DNA of 64,000 nucleotides, taken from contig JANFAH010000002.1 of NCBI GenBank assembly GCA_024663395.1, forward strand, positions 4,650,001 to 4,714,000. The letters are read 5' to 3'. A model generated the notes under the pieces. The model saw only the letters and a program-made list of their open reading frames with translations. It was not told where the DNA came from and searched no databases. Position 1 is the first letter of the stretch; each line of letters starts with the position of its first letter. The DNA comes from Pisolithus tinctorius (taxonomy: Eukaryota > Basidiomycota > Agaricomycetes > Boletales > Pisolithaceae). This document shows, one piece after another, positions 29,659 to 41,184 of the stretch. The position numbers were made by a program, and so were the translations under genes.

Positions 29659-31289
29659 ATGAGTGCGACTTCAAGTAACCAGGGGTGGTGGTGGGCATAT
29701 TTTGAAGAACACCCAGGTGTTTCAATGAGAGCAGAGGTGGCCTATGCCAATATTAAGAAAAAAGAACCAAAGTTATGTGCCAACTCTGCAAGATTGCAAG
29801 AATCATTGACAAGCAGCAGTGAAATTTCACCAGTGTATGAACTCAAGATCAGATTGTTGAATGGAATAGGTTTTCCACTTTTATCTTCTTGTTTTTCATA
29901 TAATAATAGATATGCAATTAACTTAAATCTCAGATAGTGTGGGTTTATGGGGAGGGCCATAGTCAGGACCCCAGGTGTTTGTGGATACAGGGGCATACAG
30001 AGACAATGGTCATACACCAATGGAATTGTGAGAGGAAACCAGAGGAAGTCTGTAGACATGCAGAGCAGCAAGCTGTTGACTGAGGCTGGATTCAGCCAAC
30101 TTCTGCATTTATGCAACCAGTACAGGGTGCTCTTCCACCAAGCCAAGATCCAATCATCAGTGTACATATGCCTGCACACCCTGGTAATGTCCAGTCATTC
30201 TGAATTCCCTGATCCCTTTCCTGCCATCACTCCAGGTTCCACCCTCAACAGGCAATCCATCTTCTTCATCACTGTCACCTGTTATTGACCCAGCTCTTTT
30301 GTCTTCTGCTGATTCTGGGATTCCCCACTCTCCTGCTCCTTCCCCTGGTGTGAGCCCTGTGCCAAGTTTGGTACCATTGCCCTCAACTGTTACATCTTGT
30401 TCTGGAACTCCAACATTGGAGGTCCTACCTGTGCTCCCAGCCCTGAAATGTCAATGTGTTTCATCACAGCATCTTACATCTGGCACTTGTCCCCCAACTC
30501 CTGGGGTTATGCAGTAGTCTTCTGCTCACCAGGAGTGTTTTGAGCATCACATGACCAACATCACTGCTTCCTGTGGTTTCCCTTTCAACTGGGTGGAGAA
30601 TCAAGCAGTTAGGGATTTTCTGGATGACCTCCTACCATATGCATCCCATCTCTCCAGTTACCAGCTGACAAATCATGTTATACCTCAGCAGGCCAGCTAT
30701 TATCAACAGGCTGCTAAAGATGCAAGTAAGGGGTGTCAGGGTACTTTGCAGACTGATAATTGGGCTGGGATAAATTTTCACCATTTAGTTGCATTCATGA
30801 TCACTATAGTGAGGTGTAAGGTGAGGAAATTGAATTATAATTATTACTGCACATGTACAGGGGCTGGACATATCCATTACTGTAGGCCCATATTGTCAAG
30901 GTTGTGGATGTCACTGCTGATTACTTGAACATGCTGGTGAAGGATGTGATTAAGAATGTTAGGGAGGATTGGGGGGTGGGGATAGTGGCAGTTACATCAG
31001 ATACATCTGGTGAATCTAGGGCTTCCTGAAAAATGCTGATTGAAGAGTTTCCTTGGCTTGTAGCTCCTGATTGCTATGCCCATCAGGTATGTTTTTGATT
31101 ACATATATATAGTTTCCTGCTGACATTTGATAGATCAACCTCATAGTTAGACACTACTTCAAAGTTTCACTGGTCCAAACCTTGCTGACTATCACCAAGA
31201 AAGCCACTGAGCTTATCACCTGGATAAGAAGTAAGACACAGGTGCAGGCTATACTGAGGGATATCCAGGCTGGAGTCAATCTTGCTGAC

Positions 31290-33733
31290 TGTCATGACCA
31301 TGACATTGGCATAGCCCCTAAGACCTATTCCACCCTCTTCCACACCTTGGGAACCTTCCTCCACCCTCTTCCAATGTGTTCTCATGCTCTTCTGACCCCT
31401 CCAACCAAGCTCTGCTCTGGTCTGACCCTCCCAACACATCTCCACACCTCTCTGAGGTCACATGTCCACATTCTGACCACCTCTGCTCACCTCTGCCCTC
31501 AGGCCAGTCATGTGAAGGCCAGACCTTCACCTGTGCCTCCTCCAAGACCTTGGTCAGCATGGTGGGATGTTGGACTTGCCACCCTGCATTCCAGTTAGGG
31601 TTCTGCCCTTGTGTCAGTTTTTCTCCATTCTTCCACTCCATCAGTATTTACCCTCTTTCCCCTCATTGTGATAGTTCCTTTGTCTCAGATAAGGTCCCCA
31701 TCATCCCTACCCTTTGTCCCTTGTGTCAGAGGTACTGCTAACTTGTTATACACTTATTGGTTTGCATTATACACTGCCCTGCCCTTGACCTACATCATAC
31801 AGTGAAGGACAAAACTGTTGCAATATTTGCAATGTGTGCATTGTTGATGATGTAGCTCAGGCAATTCTTCCAGGGGAGTTGTGATACATATACCATTGGA
31901 AAGTGGTGACTCCCAGCCTTCCAGAGCACTAAGGTATATACCAAACAAAGCCATACATGCCAAGATATGCTGTATTCTTTCCAAAAGGTGCATTACAACA
32001 CTTTTGTCCCTGACTGGTGAAATAGTGACAAGTGACCTTCTGATGGTATTGAGGGCATGAGGGATGGGAAAATATGATTACATGATAAGCCACATGATCT
32101 TCCAGATGATTTGTCAGCATTTAAACAATGACAAACATTGAATTTGTACCATTAAACCTCCCTCTTTTACCACAACTCATGTAATCATCTCTCTGGCTCA
32201 CATGGTCATTTTCTCAGGGAAATCTTATCAAATACTGGTGGCCACTACAGTACCATCAGTAAAACATGCTCTCAGGACCATCAGTCCCTTAAAAAACCTG
32301 CTGTCAGTCATTCCCTGGACTGTTTCCCCACCCATGCCTGATGTGTTCTGGGACTAATCAGTACTTGGAAGGCTGAGAATGTTATGGAGGTCAACCTGGC
32401 ACTTCAGAACATGATGGATAAACCAATCCCCTCTTAACCAATGCATTCTGGCACAGAGACACTTGTATAGAAGTTGGGGTGAGACAAAACCTCCTTGTGC
32501 TCCAAGCACCATAAGAGGGTTCACTAGATCTTGCTCTGATCTGAACAGTGGATAACTGGCAAAGGGTTGTGCAGTCACATGTGACCTAAGGAAATATTCA
32601 GGGCCAGATGGAAGCACAGGATTCTGCTCCATGGCTGCTCAGTAGCATATCCTTCTGATGACACCCAAGGGTAAAGAGGATTGTGTCTTACCCCAACTTC
32701 TATACAAGTGTCTCTGTGCCAGAATGCATTGGTTAAGAGGGGATTGGTTTGTCCATCATGTTCTGAAGTGCCAGGTTGACCTCCATAACATTCTCAGCCT
32801 TCCAAGTACTGATTAGTCCCAGAACACATCAGGCATGGGTGGGGAAACAGTCCAGGGAATGACTGACAGCAGGTTTTTTAAGGGACTGATGGTCCTGAGA
32901 GCATGTTTTACTGATGGTACTGTAGTGGCCACCAGTATTTGATAAGATTTCCCTGAGAAAATGACCATGTGAGCCAGAGAGATGATTACATGAGTTGTGG
33001 TAAAAGAGGGAGGTTTAATGGTACAAATTCAATGTTTGTCATTGTTTAAATGCTGACAAATCATCTGGAAGATCATGTGGCTTATCATGTAATCATATTT
33101 TCCCATCCCTCATGCCCTCAATACCATCAGAAGGTCACTTGTCACTATTTCACCAGTCAGGGACAAAAGTGTTGCAATGCACCTTTTGGAAAGAATACAG
33201 CATATCTTGGCATGTATGGCTTTGTTTGGTATATACCTTAGTGCTCTGGAAGGCTGGGAGTCACCACTTTCCAATGGTATATGTATCACAACTCCCCTGG
33301 AAGAATTGCCTGAGCTACATCATCAACAATGCACACATTGCAAATATTGCAACAGTTTTGTCCTTCACTGTATATAAGGCCATGTAGTACTCTGATGTAA
33401 TCAGTATGAATATTGACAATAAAGTCTCCACTTCTGACTGCCTCTGACTCCCCTCCAGAGTTTCATCTCCACTTCTCTAAGTTCAGCCCACCTGTGAAAT
33501 ACAAGGGCTGAGCTTGTGCAAGGGGGCAGTGCACTAGCTGAACCTGATTCCCTCCCACCCAACCTCTGACCTCTGTTCCTGAAACTTTCCTCCATCCTCC
33601 TCCACTCATTGTTCATTGCATATCTTGCCACCTAGTGGTTGGATTTGCTCTGGACTTTGACCTCTGTGCTCTGCAGATCAACTGACTCCTACTCTGCTCT
33701 AGGAGGTTGTCAGGGGTGTTGTGCAACTTTGAC
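31290..33733 (-). mobile_element. Old LTR inserted in the hAT relic, itself interrupted
   Basis: The sequence from TGTCATGACC (31290) and the sequence from 33371 to about 33733 (ending CTTTGACA) together match, in reverse orientation, the 692-705-bp LTR family at 57567 and 59002. Shared words include CAGTATGAATATTGAC and TGTGAAATACAAGGGCTGAG. The foldback element at 31800-33370 splits it. The ends are degenerate and no clean target duplication was found. Confidence 0.6.
31800..33370. mobile_element. Foldback DNA element with about 687-bp inverted arms
   Basis: Left arm 31800-32486 and right arm about 32683-33370 are inverted copies that align without length difference (mirror positions always sum to 65170), around a loop of about 196 bp. 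Ends are CAGTGAAGGAC...GTCCTTCACTG with TA on both outer sides (31798-31799, 33371-33372), as expected for Tc1/mariner-type transposition. Short open frames in the arms are the same in both. No transposase is encoded, so it is non-autonomous. A diverged relative lies at 37380-38375. Confidence 0.85.
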
Positions 33734-34806
33734 ACCAGCCCTTCAGCTTCTTGTAAAGTTCTTGGAGTTATTTGAGCAGTCATCACATGTTGGACTGCAC
33801 ACTATCTTGCTTATCATTGACTTCTTGACTTGCTTTATGCCTTGCAGATTCTTGCAAGACATGAAAGGGAGAGGGGAATTGGAGGGAATAAATGTCATAT
33901 TGTAGTTGGGGATGCTGCATCACATAGAAAGGCAGAAAAGATGTTGGGGGTTATTGAAGATTCACTCTTCTGGAATACTCTTTCCAAATAAGTGTTTCTA
34001 TCAAATTTCTTTCTTTTGTAGGAATATGTAATGATTTATATACAAAATAGAATTGTGTCACAAGTACAGCCACTGGAATTGGCTGCAAATTTCACACAAG
34101 CTACACATTGTTGGTTGGATGAGGTATAACCATGTTTGGCCTTTTGACATTGAAGTATGAGGAGTTGTTGGGAGCTTCATCTGGAGGGGACACAGTCATG
34201 GTCTCAGCAATCATACATGGCTTGGAGAAATGCTGGAGCAAGAGTGACCAAGATGTGTTCATTGCAGCTGTCATCCTCAACCCCATGTACAAGATGAGGC
34301 CATTTGCAAAAATCTTTCTGGCACATATCTGCTACTGGTCAAACATTGGAAGTGTTTCTACTGTGGTGCTGAGCCTCCTGCCAAACTTCAGTGAGAAATG
34401 ATGGACTATGGTGACTATGAAGGAATGAACACTTGGGTTCAATCCACAGTTCAAATATCTATCACCAATGTAAGTATTGCTTTGGGAAATTTAATCAGTT
34501 TGACAGTGGATGACATATGTCTGGTGGCATTTAGCACCAATGTCCTGATCCTATTTGGATGTATGAGAGTGTGTCATTCCCTGATCAGCAACCTTCCCCC
34601 TTACAGAAGCTGGCACAACAAATATTTTCCATTTGTGTCAACTCTGCTTCTTGTGAGTGCCTATTCAGCAGATTTGGACTTATTCTCACATGCCTTTGCT
34701 CTTGACTTGGCCTCAAGAACCTTGTAAATCTAGCCCAACTATCCCTTCACCTTAGGGATGAATACTCTCAATCAGGGGGGGCCATTGACAGGTTGCAGCA
34801 TAAATG

Positions 34807-36098
34807 AAAAATTATTCCTGATCCCCCTGCAGCAAATTCTTCTCTCCACTGTACAACCCCAGTCCACCCTGTCAGGTACTGACAGTTCTGAGGAGTCTTC
34901 AAGTGATCCTGGGGCCTGCATTCATGGTGGGTGAAGCAAGAATGGGAGAGTAAGTACTCATTGCCAACTCAGATGCAACTATTTCTCAAAGGATTGCTAG
35001 AAGTGAGGTGTTGAATGTATGTGGTGGTGTAGTATAGGACAGTGTGGCCAGTACACAATTCAGAAGGATTGTTGTGACAGTCACTGATATGGATGAGAGG
35101 AATGCAGAAACAGCAATGGGGGACTCAATACTGGCCAATGCATTCAATGTCACATAGAGACCAATCATGGGGCATTATGGTGGGCAGCTTAAGGATTGAT
35201 ACCAGTGTTCACAAGGAATTTGGCAAGGACAGACTTGAGTTTGGTCTGGCCTGACTTGATGTCATCCCCATTGATGAAAGACTCATAGTGTTCAGCATGT
35301 AATAATTGAGGTCAGAAACCATTACATTTTTGAGTCTGTCTGTGCTACAAACCAACTCACATACCTCTTCAGTTCTCTTTGTACTGATGCCTGATATGTA
35401 GCTACATGCTCCCTCTCACCTTCTATGTGCCTCCTGCAACTCACCACTGTGGCTTGAAACCTGTCTTTTGATACTTCCTGTTACAGTGTGGGCATTGATG
35501 GAGAATCATGTGACTCCAGTCAGTATTTTGACATGTGGAGGCTGAATTGGTCTTGTGAGAGGGTGCCATGAGAGAAGATATAGCTGTGTTGTTCAGCTGA
35601 TTTGTGTCTGCCTCAAGGCTGCATCCCCTGAGCCATTGACATGTCATGACCAGACTACATATCTCACTTATTTTCACACCACTTTGACTCTCACTTTTTT
35701 CTGAGTAATGCTCCTCAATGACAGCAGTCTGTCTATATGTGTTTGTTTTGAATTTGTCTAGAAGCTCTGGAGATGTCCTCATCTTTGTAGAAAGGCTGCC
35801 CATGTCATTGTATCTCAGTCATCTCAGTGCCATTCCTCTCATTTTCCTGGTCATTAATCATCCTCATGGAGCTCTTTTTGGGGAGGCCTCAATTGACAAA
35901 TTCCACAAGGCCATTTTTCAGTTTCAGAACACTTTTGTGTGTAAGTCAGATTCAGGTGCTCTGATCAGGGTTGATTCACTTCCCTTCCTGTTCATCTAGG
36001 AATTCCACACTGTCTCCCAGAGGGTTGTGCCAACCCCCTGAGCTGTTGTTGTTTGAGGGACTCCTTTCTCCCCTCTGTGAAGTGTTTCCTTCTGAAGT
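34807..36098. other. CpG-poor region without recognised genes
   Basis: No family could be assigned. A minus-strand frame (35441-35803) has a CPHCNRKYQKTG stretch resembling half of a zinc finger, but the context is not convincing. Confidence 0.4.
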
Positions 36099-36253
36099 TG
36101 TTATTAAAATCTATAGGCTACCTCAGTAGTGAACAAAATACTGAAGAAATACTAGTAGAAAATACTACAAGTGTGTGCACTTTTTGAGCTTATGTGAGCA
36201 GCCAAAACTTTGCTCAGTAGTCAAGTACCACAGGGGTACTTTATGCTCCAACA
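36099..36253 (+). mobile_element. Short solo LTR, copy 2 (155 bp, decayed)
   Basis: Aligns with the family at 28541 and 61009 (ACCTCAGTAGTGAACAA, TACTAGTAGAAAATACTACAAGT, GCTTATGTGAGCAG). Starts TGTTATTAAAAT and ends CTCCAACA. Flanks GAAGT and GTAGT differ by one base and probably are an old target duplication. Confidence 0.6.
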
Positions 36254-37379
36254 GTAGTGTGACCATATCTCATCCATTTCATTGCCATTTCTTGCTTTTT
36301 ATATATAGATGTAACATGACTCTTTTGTGAGCTACATATTGAATGTTGCAGCTGGAGGCACTTTCAGATGGCTTTGTGAATATTTCAGTACTGGAGGCTC
36401 ATGTTCACCCAATTCCCTTTGAACTGCATTCATTGTAATCCCCTCTACTGTTTCCTCTATATTCATGTCTTTTTGAGCACCCATCATCATTCAGCTGTCT
36501 TCCCCCTCCATGGTACTACCTCCAGCAGAGTTTGGGCCACAGCTCCCCTGTTTTGTGGCCCTTCCTCTCACTATTTTTGGAAGTAGTACTTCTTGATGAG
36601 GGCTTGCACTTTTAGGTGCTCAAGTGCTTGTGGCTTGGCCCAAGGATTTCAGGGCTGTGGAGTGAGTGCTTGAGCCCTCAGAAACCAAGCCCAAGCCAGG
36701 CTGGCATGACACTGTTGCACTTCTGCTCATGGGTGTGAAGATCTCAGCCATGTGGAAGTGTGATTGTCCAGCTTTCCATACTCTGGTAGTTAAGGGTCAC
36801 ATGGCTAGTGACTGACTGACAATGCTTCACATCAGCTTCATCTACTGTTCTTCAGTTCACTTTCTTGTTGTGTTACATACCAACAAACTATAATACCCAC
36901 TTAATACCTGTCATGTCACTCAACCCTGAAGTGCATGATGTGAATACAGTGCTGGTGGGCCAGGCACCATACTCAGACCCTCCAACTCCCTCTCTCCAAA
37001 ATTTAAATGTCCCATCACAACAAATGATCCCTCCACCATTGCCTGCCACCCAAGTGAATGACAAGGTGATACCACCAGTGATCACAGCATCAACCATAGA
37101 CTTGTCAGCAACATACATTACTCTATTGCTCCTGCCTGCTGGTAGAGTAGGACAATCAGACTATTGATCACACCTTGTAAATGACCTGAACATTCTCAGT
37201 GATGTCATAACACAGCAAGGCCATACAGACAGTGACACTGGGATGTGTCACAGGCTCCCACCATGAGTAGGTTCTGTTAGCAGCAGTATGGCACAAAGCA
37301 GAGGTCCATTTCCAGAAACATACCCTGATCCTGCCACTTCTTCCATTCACAATTGAGTTGGCACTATCCCATTGTGTGC
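36254..37379. other. CpG-poor region without recognised genes
   Basis: A 100-codon frame at 36865-37167 has a Pro-rich translation with no known match. Nothing else is supported. Confidence 0.4.
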
Positions 37380-38375
37380 ATAAATGACATGGAGGTTCAA
37401 TCTGGCATTCAGCCTAACATGAGCAAACAAATCACCCATTACCTAGTGCATCACAGCCAAAGAAAAGCTTCTTGAAGGCTCAGATGAAGCACAACCCTCC
37501 TGTGCACTCCCAGTGTCATGGGAGGGTTGGCTAGACTGTACTCTGAGCTAAACTGTGGATCACTGGGAAAGAGTTAGTTGGTCATGTAAGACTAAAGGAG
37601 ATATACCACACCAGATAGAAGGGCAGGAATGTGCACCCTGGAAGCTCAATAGCATATCCTTCCCATGGTGCATGGGGAGTATAGAGCATTTAGCTTCACC
37701 CTGACCTCCACACTGGTTTCCCTTTGGCAGGAATGCACTAGTTAATGGGTGATTTGTTCATGATGGGATGAATGTCAGATTGCACCCCCATGTCATTTTC
37801 AGCTTTCACAGTACTGATTAGTTCCAGGACACATAGGGTGGTGGTGGGAAAATAGCAAAGGGGATGACACCCAGCATGTTTCTGAAGATATTGATGGTTC
37901 TGAGAGCATATTCTATTGATTTTACTGTACTGTGCACCAGCACTTGCTGAGATTGTCCTGAGAGAATGTCCCTTATGAGCCAGAATGGTGATTTCTTGAG
38001 TTGTGCTACAGCAAAGAGGCTTAGTGGAAAAAAATCACTGTTTGGCATTGTTTGTTTGTTGACAAATCAATCAGTAGACCATGTGATACATTATGTAAGC
38101 ATTGGTGAACATCTCTTCTCATTTTCTATGTGTTCCCAAGGACTACATTGCCAGTATATCATAAAGTTACATAATTGTCCCAATGAGCTGTCATTGTCAT
38201 TTGGGTATTCTGTCACCAGTCATTATCCAAATATTATGTAATATGGCTCATGAGAGAGCAATGACCTCTGCTTTGATCCAACCACCAACACCTTGAACTA
38301 GATGACAATAGTTCACTGGCTACACCATGATTAATGAAAAACATGCAAACATTGAGATAATTTTGTGAGCCACTG
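37380..38375. mobile_element. Diverged foldback element related to 31800-33370
   Basis: The central part (GGTTGGCTAGACTGTACTC, AGCTCAATAGCATATCC) and both arms match the element at 31800 with many substitutions. ATGACATGGAGG..CAATCTGGCATTC on the left mirrors the right side around 37735-37810. The right end is GCCACTG followed by TA (38376-38377). The left arm is truncated near 37380, so the element is incomplete. Confidence 0.6.
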
Positions 38376-38399
38376 TACTCTCCTTCTGTGGTTGAGAGT

Positions 38400-38905
38400 G
38401 TAATGAATTCTTGTTTGCATGAGGCCCAACTGATAGCTCTACCATCTAGTAGGTAGGCATATCCACTTATGGCATGTCAGTGGTCCTGTGAAGCTCAATC
38501 TGTGTCAGTATAACCCTTGAAGCCTTGGTCTGTATTTCCAAACATCAAAGTGAGTGATTTTGTGCCTGAGGTGTACCTGTATGGCTTCCCAGTGAGTCAG
38601 GTTGGGTGTGTTATTGAACTGAGCAACTGTGGAAACAGTGAATGCAATGTCTGGGCATGTTCTGACAGCAGGGTGTGAGTGAGCCAACAGCAGCATGATA
38701 AGGTATATTTTTCATTTGTACAGCTTCTCAGTGGACTGCAGAATTCCTCTGCATGAGAGTTGGATACCAGGGTCCATCAGAATTGCAGCTGGTTTGGAGC
38801 CAATGAGGTTGTATTTTGTCAGAATGGCCTTGACATATGGCTGTTGTGATAGGGGTATGGTGTGGGCTTCTCTATTCTGCATCACCTTCATTCCAAGTAG
38901 CTGAC
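38400..38905 (-). pseudogene. Ty1/copia polymerase relic (RT to RNase H)
   Basis: The minus-strand translation shows the copia pattern in order. There is an RT tail with L.QQPYVKAILTKYNL and a DPGIQLS region (about 38760-38860). After it come R..PDIAFTVSTVAQFNN and PNLTHWEAIQVHLR (38570-38680), then degraded RNase H motifs toward 38400. Stops and frame changes abound, and the neighbouring domains are lost. A dead fragment about 0.5 kb long. Confidence 0.65.
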
Positions 38906-39150
38906 TGCATCAGTAAATTCTGAAATTGTTGTACAACTTTGTACAATACTGTACACAGATTTACAGATGGCACAGAGTCACAGGAAGGTCCCCCCTTGTA
39001 CAGCTGAGTCCACAGGGTCTACAGCACTGTACAGATTAAGCAAATTTGTACAACACTACACAGACCCACAGTACCTCACAGACCTGTACAGTCATCAACA
39101 GGCCCACATTCCCATACAGCACATACAGAGCCCCACAGACAGTCTCATTA
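38906..39150 (+). repeat. TGTACA-rich repeat, copy 1
   Basis: CAGTAAATTCTGAAAT, then many TGTACA/CTGTAC words and CACAGGAAGGTCCCCCC. It matches 39800-40010 in direct orientation at high similarity, with indels. It may be the end part of an LTR; the parent is unknown. Confidence 0.65.
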
Positions 39151-39245
39151 TGTGCTGTACCCTTATGCAAGCTGGGGAGAGAGCCAGGAAAGGGGCTGAG
39201 GATAGATTAAGGCTCAGCCTTAGCTATTGAGAAGACTTGGAGGAT
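39145..39245 (-). repeat. Repeat block inverted with 45376-45475
   Basis: ATGTGCTGTACCCTTATGCAAGCTGGGGAGAGA matches the reverse complement of the sequence just beyond the Tc1 palindrome at 45376-45475, and both continue into TTAAGGCT..GCC.TAGCTAT.GAG. It seems to be part of an unassigned interspersed repeat. Confidence 0.55.
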
Positions 39246-39799
39246 AACACACAGCTGAGGGTAATGCTTAGTTGATATTCTGACTGGAGTGCTACAAAGT
39301 AAATACAGGGGTTATATACATGAGGCTGGTCTGGAGTAAAGCATGCAAAGCTGGACTGGTTGGTAAGTATTAGAAAGATGATTAGCAAGGTGAGGACAGC
39401 CACAGAGGCTGTGTTGAAGCTAATAGTCAAAGGCCAAGTGACTGGAATAACTAGAGTCAGACACAGGTTTGGTACAGTAAGCAAAGATCAGGAACATGGA
39501 GAAGGGGACTAGACTAAATATAGCACAGGCAAAGGGAAACAGACTGGACATGGACCTAGGAGGACTGGGTTGGAGCAGTGCAAGGCTGAGAGGCCAAAGT
39601 GGACCAGAGATAGGGGTAAAGTATTGGACTTGAGTTATCTAGGCCAGAGTTGGTTGTTTAGAGCTGGAGTTGAGTTGCTAGGCCATAGTAGGACCAGACT
39701 TGACTGGAAATTGGGGCTAGGGGGTCCAGACTGGACCAGGCTTGAGTCTGAGAGTCATGCATGTGACAATAGGCTTCTTCAGCATGGACTGATGAGTTG
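39246..39799. other. Repeat-derived sequence rich in TTGGACT/GGCCAGAGT words
   Basis: Loosely repetitive purine-rich sequence resembling the opposite strand of 45480-45680. No coding potential seen. Confidence 0.35.
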
Positions 39800-40010
39800 G
39801 CATCAGTAAATTCTGAAATGTCTGTGCAGTTCTGTACACAGATTTACAGATGGCAAAGGGTCACAGGAAGGTCCCCCCTGTACAACAGAGTCCACCAGCC
39901 TACAGTACTGTACAGGGTAAGCAAATCTGTACAGCACCATAAAGACCCACAGCACCTTAACAGTCTCATACAGCACATACAGTCCCACAGACAATGGAGT
40001 CCACTAGTGA
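39800..40010 (+). repeat. TGTACA-rich repeat, copy 2
   Basis: Second direct copy of the 38906-39150 repeat, preceded by AGTTGGCAT where copy 1 has CTGACTGCAT. Confidence 0.65.
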
Positions 40011-40385
40011 CTTCAGTCTGGTACTTAGTCTCACCTACATACAGTATGTTCACCCAAAAACCAAACAAGTAAACTTTTCACTGTATTCAAATTCCAACAC
40101 TACTACACAAGTTGTAATACTCTACTAGACTACTTCTACTGCACTTCTTTGGTACCAAAAAGGCATACTCTAGAGATACACAATACCACCAATTTGTGGT
40201 AATCAAATAGATAGTAGACAAAGTAGCCCTATAGAAGGAAAAGGATGTTGTTTGGTTGGCTTTGTACCCTTGCATGAAAGGCATGAGTTTTAGTGCCCAC
40301 AATTGCACATTTTTGGGATTTGGTGGACTTGGAAAGAATTTTGAGGCTTAGTGGCTGTGCCACCACTGCAAAATTTCCTAATCAT

Positions 40386-40790
40386 CACTATGCTTCTTTA
40401 CTAATCAAACATTACCCTTCCTTTACTAGTCACAGTACACCACACTTGTTTGGTAGTCAAAAAAGTGGACCCCACACCATAAACACTACACTACACTACA
40501 CTATTTTGGTAGTAAAAAAATGCAAACACTACACAAACACTACACTACACTACACTTTTTTGGTAGTCAAAATGTGACCATTGCACTACAAACATTACAC
40601 CACACTGCACTTTGGTAGTGAAAAATGCAAACACTACACAGGTAGTCAAAAATGTGGATACTGCACAACACAACACTATACTCTGGTAGTCAAACTGAAT
40701 CTAATCAAACACTACCATAATTAGGTAATCAAAAAAGTGGACACTGCCCAATAAACCAGCACATTTTTGGTAGTGAAAAATGTAGAACCA
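40386..40790 (+). repeat. Degenerate tandem array, ACACTACACTACAC / TTTGGTAGTCAAAA
   Basis: Six or more irregular units of roughly 40-70 bp, each with an ACTACAC run followed by TTTTGGTAGT.AAAAA. A simple-sequence expansion with no coding content. Confidence 0.7.
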
Positions 40791-41184
40791 CAGGAAGAGG
40801 TCACAGAGAGATGGTGTCATAATGAAAGTTGTAGTGCCTGATTATGAGATGATGAACTCTACTTACCTTATCATGAAGTGCAAAAGTGCATGAGGAAAAT
40901 GCAAAATACTCAGAAAATGACAAGTCTTTCACACATTATGTCATCAGATTGTAATGATATCACAAGTAAAGTTGTTGCCCCTGACAGGATGATCACAGTT
41001 GTGTGCTCACACAACTGGAGGGGTAGTAGCAACTTACCCACACAGCCCCAACAGATTGCATCTGTGTGGTGGGAGCATTACCTGCCATTACATCAGAAAC
41101 AGGGAATATCCACCATCATTGCAGAAAATGCAATACCTGCAATCAGTATTTAAATAATAATACTTGATATTTGGGTTTATTATA
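40791..41184. other. CpG-poor unassigned sequence
   Basis: Contains a 91-codon frame (40878-41153) whose GRSSNLPTQPQQIASVWWEHY stretch is vaguely transposase-like, but no family call is possible. Ends at the TA (41183-41184) before the Tc1 element. Confidence 0.35.

Larger units (their letters stand above)
29659..34806 (+). pseudogene. hAT-superfamily transposase relic (interrupted)
   Basis: Pieces of an Agaricomycete hAT transposase appear in order. The N-terminus has GWWWAYFEEHPGV and EVAYANIKKK (29677-29770). Then come SCGFPFNWVEN, DDLLPYASHLSSYQLTNHVI and LQTDNWAGINFHHLVAFM (30570-30810), TKKATELITWIRSKTQV and ILRDIQAG (31190-31275), KMLGVIEDSLFW (about 33935), LELAANFTQATHCWLDEV (about 34075), WSKSDQDVFIAAVILNP (about 34235), and the C-terminal dimerisation block SASCECLFS.FGL (about 34650-34680) with LSLHLRDEY. 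The real enzyme cuts and pastes DNA. Many stops and frame changes, CpG loss and the insertion at 31290-33733 make this a long-dead copy. Terminal inverted repeats were not located. Confidence 0.75.

Noticed and set aside
35441..35803. Possible C2H2-like finger on the minus strand
   Set aside because: Only half a motif (CPHCNRKYQK) and no second His pair or neighbouring domain.
36865..37167. 100-codon Pro-rich frame
   Set aside because: No family match and CpG-free surroundings full of transposon debris; could be chance.
38906..40010. LTR pair of a complete retrotransposon
   Set aside because: The TGTACA-rich copies are direct repeats about 890 bp apart, but no TG...CA ends, target duplication or coding internal region could be fixed.
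40386..40790. CRISPR-like array
   Set aside because: Units vary in length, there are no distinct spacers, and the host is a eukaryote; it is a degenerate simple-sequence array.
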